A stretch of DNA of 64,000 bases from Chlorops oryzae (Eukaryota > Arthropoda > Insecta > Diptera > Chloropidae). Below are positions 60,201 to 64,000 of this stretch, piece after piece. The notes under the pieces are model-generated. The model ran no database searches. It was given only the letters and a program-made list of their open reading frames with translations, and was not told where the DNA came from. The stretch's first letter is position 1; each line of letters starts with the position of its first letter. The position numbers and the translations under genes were made by a program. The stretch lies in NCBI GenBank assembly GCA_020466095.1, contig CM035807.1, forward strand, positions 13,805,007 to 13,869,006, in the 5' to 3' direction.

Positions 60201-62013
60201 AAGTAAGACCTGGTGAAAAAGAAAAGGCATGGGATATTGTCGCGGAGGAGTTCAACGCGTTATGTCCAAGAATGAGCAGATCAGCAATTCTTTGAATTCT
60301 TTGCGTCAGCTGTTTTCAACACGAAAACAGAGTTGCTTTTGTCATATTTAAATCATATTTAAATGGGCACCAAGGCTCATTTAAATGAAAGTTAAATATG
60401 AATTAATTTTGAATGGTGAAACAGAAACTAGAAAAATTTAATTAATTTTCAATTAAATTGATGTGGTGAAACCGGCTGTTAGTATATGCTGTAAATTTTA
60501 AAAACACAGGCTCACAAAAAAATAAAGATGTGACATTCAGGGTTCGCACTATGCTTACTGAATGTTTTGGGGATATCCGTTTGCGAATTTGAAGTCCATA
60601 TAGCTCCATCGGCTCTAGTTTTAGCGATAACTTCAAAAAAGGCATCCTCCGATGCGTATGAAAATTTCATTAGATAAATTAAAGGTTCATTGGAAATTCG
60701 GGAAATTAGTGGGCCAAATTTTTAAAAAATTGACAATATTTTTGCTTTGGCTGAGGCTAACAAATGAAGGGGGAACTGATTACCCATTGTCGAGTTTTCC
60801 TCTCATGACTTTAAGTCCGATATATTGTATAAAAAAAAAAGTTTGTTTTACATATAAAAGGCTCAACCTCGCAGTTTACATCAATCATATCTTACGCTTG
60901 ATATATTTTCGAAAAAGAAAACATTTACGTACCTATATATTTATATTTCCTTTACAATTCGTATTGATATTGATAAGTTATGTGCTATTTTAATACACGT
61001 AGCATTAAAATTGTATAATTAACTTTCCCTGTTTCTGTTTTTTCCCCACTAAAATCCTAAACTATTAAAAAAAAAAAATTAAATAAAAAATATTAAACAC
61101 ACTTTGAAACTCCAACACCACTAAATCTTAGGAGGAGGTTAGTTTAAAACAATAATTATTTTGTTAAAAGCTTTTTTTTTGGTTAAAAGCTTGTGTCAAT
61201 GTTAATTTTTTTTTGACATTTTTGTCTATGGGAATACTTATGTTTTGATTTTAATACATATATTAGGCCCAACCAATCACTGGGGCCGTGAGCGATACAG
61301 AAGTTGGGATGACAAACGGATCAGCCGGGCATGGTGGTGGTACTGGAGGAGGTGCCGGCGGACATCATGAAGACGAGGAAATGTCCGAAATATTTATACA
61401 TCAAGGAATTCATACGATTGAGTACGTTTTGGGCTCGGTATCGCATACAGCTTCCTATTTGCGTTTATGGGCACTTTCGTTGGCACACGCACGTAAGTTG
61501 ATTATCATCTTTTCTCAACAAAAAGGATTTTTTTTTTTTTTAAACCTTCAATTCATTGCGCTACAGAATTGGCTGAGGTTTTATGGAATATGGTTTTGTC
61601 GATTGGTTTGAAACAAGAGGGCTGGTTCGGTGGTGTTATGCTGACAATTGTTTTTGCCTTTTGGGCTATTTTGACTGTTGGAATATTAGTGCTTATGGAA
61701 GGCCTTTCAGCGTTTTTGCATACATTACGTCTTCACTGGTAAGCTATAATCATAAAAAACTCTTAAGACTTTCACGCAACGAAAATAAATATTAAAAAAT
61801 AAATGTGATAAAGGTCCATTAGTCGTGGAAGGTCGTTCCTTCAAGTAACCTCGTATAAAATTTTTTTATATATAAATATATGTATTTGTTTTTAGGGTTG
61901 AGTTCCAAAGCAAGTTCTATCTTGGTCAAGGCTATGCATTCCAACCATTCTCGTTCGATGCAATCATTGAAAATGGAAGTTCAGCAGCACAAGCTGAAGG
62001 TGGAGCCGAATAA
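51248..62013 (+). CDS. Vha100-1: V-type H+-ATPase 100-kDa subunit a, isoform 1
   Basis: Membrane subunit a of the V-ATPase Vo sector: it forms the two proton half-channels beside the rotating c-ring and anchors V1. Ten exons: 51248-51364, 51437-51613, 51845-51973, 54892-54983, 56801-56927, 57839-58997, 59254-59471, 61267-61492, 61567-61738, 61896-62013; all GT-AG, phases agree, 844 residues, no break. The cytosolic N-terminal half starts [20 protein letters not shown]; the membrane half starts near [20 protein letters not shown] in exon 6. The proton-path arginine is in [13 protein letters not shown] (about residue 739). Exon 8 opens with a Gly/His-rich insert (residues ~690-705). The protein matches fly Vha100-1, the neuronal isoform, far better than the other a isoforms I know. 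Exon 4 ([18 protein letters not shown]) could also begin at 54835 in frame, and it may be optional. Introns 3 (2.9 kb) and 7 (1.8 kb) are long; intron 7 holds two MITEs. Confidence 0.97.
59701..59924. mobile_element. Harbinger-like MITE related to 28322-28509
   Basis: Starts CAGTCCAATTCTAAATATTC after TAA and shares the CTCGGGGAA motif with the element nested at 28322. The right side repeats TTCTCGGGAATATT inverted, but the last bases are missing and the next element begins at once, so its right end seems lost to that insertion. In Vha100-1 intron 7. Confidence 0.6.
59925..60478 (+). mobile_element. PIF/Harbinger element fragment with MYB-like gene remnant
   Basis: Ends CAGCCGGTTTCACCA and the same on the other strand; TTA/TAA borders both sides. 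Inside, from an ATG at 60094, reading passes through [29 protein letters not shown] and, one frame over, [19 protein letters not shown]. This resembles the MYB/SANT-like (NAIF1/Myb_DNA-bind_5) protein that accompanies Harbinger transposases. A stop and a frameshift break it; no transposase is present. In Vha100-1 intron 7. Confidence 0.75.
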
Positions 62014-62379
62014 AAATAATCTTAAACGTAAAGAAGACCTTACATATATATGTATATGCATCCAAACAAAGAATATTACTTAGCCAAATTCTATTACTGC
62101 TATTAATTTGCACTCTCAGTCAGTCTTAAAAACTACATTCAAGAATTTATATATTATTAACTCTTAACGCTAAAGAATACTTTAAGCTCTGTCGTTGGAA
62201 AGTCTTTCCGAGTGGAGAGCGGAAAGAGTGGATTCTGGGCTGTGGCTTGAAATTAGTTACATTGCTTGAGATTAAAACAGAATTTAGCCTATGCTTAAAA
62301 TGCCTCTCATATATCTGAAATAGATAAGTGTTTATTGTTTATTGTAATGTAGCTGGGGCTTCTATTGAAAAGAAACTAA

Positions 62380-62385
62380 AATAAA
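62380..62385 (+). terminator. Candidate polyadenylation signal AATAAA of Vha100-1
   Basis: AATAAA 367 bases after the stop codon, followed by TG/T-rich sequence. Other hexamers exist nearby, so the actual site is uncertain. Confidence 0.4.
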
Positions 62386-62553
62386 TGTACTTGAGTTCAT
62401 GTCAATAATCTTTTTGAATATGCAACATCAAGTTCTTAGGAGAGTAAAACATTTGAAAATTGTATTCCAAAATATTTAAAGTTGAATAAATCTTTTCTCA
62501 ATATTTAGAAGCCCAAGATGTGGAAAATGAATATAACAAATGTACATACAATA

Positions 62554-62720
62554 GGGGTATCCACAAAGGCATCGGAAAATAGGAATGTCTGAAAATCGGA
62601 AAATTTTAACTGCTTCAAAAGTTGTGCAAGATACAAAAAAATTTAAAAATTTTTTTTAAGAAGTCGCAATGCCGATTTTCCGACTTTCCAACGTTTTTAA
62701 CATGCCTTTGTGAATACCCC
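62554..62720. mobile_element. Short TA-flanked MITE (Tc1/mariner-like)
   Basis: 167 bp. Ends GGGGTATCCACAAAGGCAT and GGGGTATTCACAAAGGCAT (other strand), 18 of 19 bases alike; TA at 62552-62553 and 62721-62722. No coding content. Confidence 0.75.
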
Positions 62721-63398
62721 TAATATTTTAAAAAACGCTACAGCAAAGCTGAGTGGTAAGTAAAATTTTTCAAACCAGCGGAAAGGATAAGTTTATGGCT
62801 TCACCGTAGAGTAGTGGTGCTCAACTCGACGAAAATTTTAACGGAAAACTATCGCTCTATCAGACTTTACACTCATACTCAGTAAAAAAAAACAACTTCC
62901 TTTTCTTTCGTTTCACCAAATTTTCCCCTTGTCTGGCTCACTGGCGGGCAGCAGAGATGGTCATATGTGCAATTTGCGTGTACGGGCTCAGTTGGGCAGA
63001 TCTACCGTAGAGCTTTGGTGTATTGAGATTTTGGGTCATGATCCCCAAAGGCACAGTCTTCGATGGTTCCCCTAAAAGATATTTGAGAACATTTACATTT
63101 TGAAACGATTTGAAGTTGAATGCCGGAATCCTACAATCTACGCAATGTGTCCATTTTTGCAATGCGCAATCAATGCGCTGATAGTGAACGCAATTTATGG
63201 ACTCTTGATGCTGACAAGTGTGATCGTATTGAACGAATTTTGTACAGAATTTATTGTTCCCCGATATCTTTGACAATAGTCGATAAGAGCCACAAGATTG
63301 ATGGAATTTTTGAAATTTGCGCCGATCGGGCCAGCCAATAAAAATATGTGCAGATTGTGCTGTGCGGGATAGTGGGATCCCAGCTGAATACCAACCAG

Positions 63399-63939
63399 CA
63401 AGGGCGTAGCTAGAGAAAGAGTGCTTTGGTAGTGCTTATATTTGCCACAGTTGTATATTGAACAATTATAAGGTATTAACTGAAAAAAAATTTGGGGGGG
63501 CAAGAAGAAGTTTATAGAGTTTTGGACCAAAAACCCAAAAAATCCGAAAAATTAATGACGTCCGATTTCGATGAAAATTTATATATAGAATAAGTGAAAA
63601 ACTCTAAGAATTTTGGCACTTAAACTTTTTAAAAATACTGATTACAACTAGTCCTTTTTGGACCAGTTTGGTACCACACCCAAACTAGACTAGTTGTAAT
63701 CAGTATTTTTTTAAAATGTTATCGCCAAAATTCTTAGAATTTTACACTTATTCTATATATAAATTTTCATCGAAATTGTACGTCATGAATTTTTCGGATT
63801 TTTTGGGTTTTTGGTCCAAAACTCTCTAAACTTCTTGCCCCCCCAAATTTTTTTTCGGTTAATGTCTTATAATTGCTCAATATACCGCTGTAGCAAATAT
63901 AAGCGCTACCAGAGCACTCTTTCTCTAGCTACGCCCTTG
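63399..63939. mobile_element. Foldback hAT-type element, TSD CCAACCAG
   Basis: 541 bp, almost entirely an inverted repeat of about 260-bp arms around a centre near 63668. Both ends start CAAGGGCGTAGCTAGAGAAA. Perfect 8-bp duplication CCAACCAG at 63391-63398 and 63940-63947. Arms are still very similar, so the element is fairly young. Confidence 0.93.
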
Positions 63940-64000
63940 CCAACCAGTGAAAGATCCATAGTAGCAGTTGGCCCATAATCCAGATGCTGCAAAAATGCTT

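Larger units (their letters stand above)
62014..63390. other. Vha100-1 3' UTR and intergenic DNA
   Basis: After the TAA at 62011-62013. AATAAA at 62380-62385 is the best candidate polyadenylation signal. Apart from the MITE at 62554-62720 nothing further is recognised; the open frames near 62940-63530 are on opposite strands of the same sequence and look like no known protein. Confidence 0.5.

Noticed and set aside
62938..63530. Open frames of 73-112 codons on both strands
   Set aside because: No start context, no family resemblance; the right part runs into the 63399-63939 foldback element.

Overview
The window is a stretch of insect nuclear genome, almost certainly from a higher fly (Cyclorrhapha). 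The DNA is strongly AT-rich. Genes are broken by GT-AG introns, several of them expanded by transposon debris, and the encoded proteins are closest to Drosophila proteins I know (V-ATPase subunit a, Ash2, the augmin subunit Dgt6, Ctl2). The intron and repeat content looks heavier than in Drosophila, which suggests a larger-genome fly; I cannot name the species.

Seven protein genes were rebuilt exon by exon, and they alternate strand all along the window: (1) + a secreted, His- and Gln-rich protein, 15834-17837, first exon not found; (2) - CLASRP, an SR-type splicing factor, 27594-21735; (3) + a single-exon protein resembling FAM149/DUF3719, 29345-30449; (4) - ash2, the PHD/SPRY subunit of Set1/MLL histone H3K4 methyltransferase complexes, 34887-30596; (5) + Ctl2, a choline-transporter-like membrane protein, 37281-42065; (6) - dgt6/HAUS6, an augmin subunit, 47227-45052; (7) + Vha100-1, V-ATPase subunit a, 51248-62013. 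Every neighbouring pair is therefore either tail-to-tail or head-to-head. As I recall, Ctl2, dgt6 and Vha100-1 also lie together in D. melanogaster. These are housekeeping, chromatin, splicing, spindle and membrane genes with no shared pathway.

Most of the rest is transposon-derived. I can delimit at least five hAT-type non-autonomous elements with matching 8-bp target duplications, PIF/Harbinger-type MITEs with TTA or TAA duplications, a piggyBac-type MITE with TTAA, a TA-flanked MITE, a 5'-truncated non-LTR (RTE-like) copy with a 16-bp target duplication, two tRNA-like (SINE) heads, and two copies of a ~2.7-3.0 kb composite repeat (7.4-10.2 kb and 18.2-21.2 kb). Each composite copy carries a long CACCATCAT minisatellite and TATCGATA motifs. 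The minisatellites create long meaningless open frames.

Four of the seven genes (secreted protein, CLASRP, FAM149-like, dgt6) contain exactly one small frameshift each while the rest of the gene is intact. That pattern fits assembly indels better than gene death. Both ends of ash2 have a decayed partial duplicate beside the working exon. The first 15.8 kb and the segment 62.0-64.0 kb contain no gene I can support.
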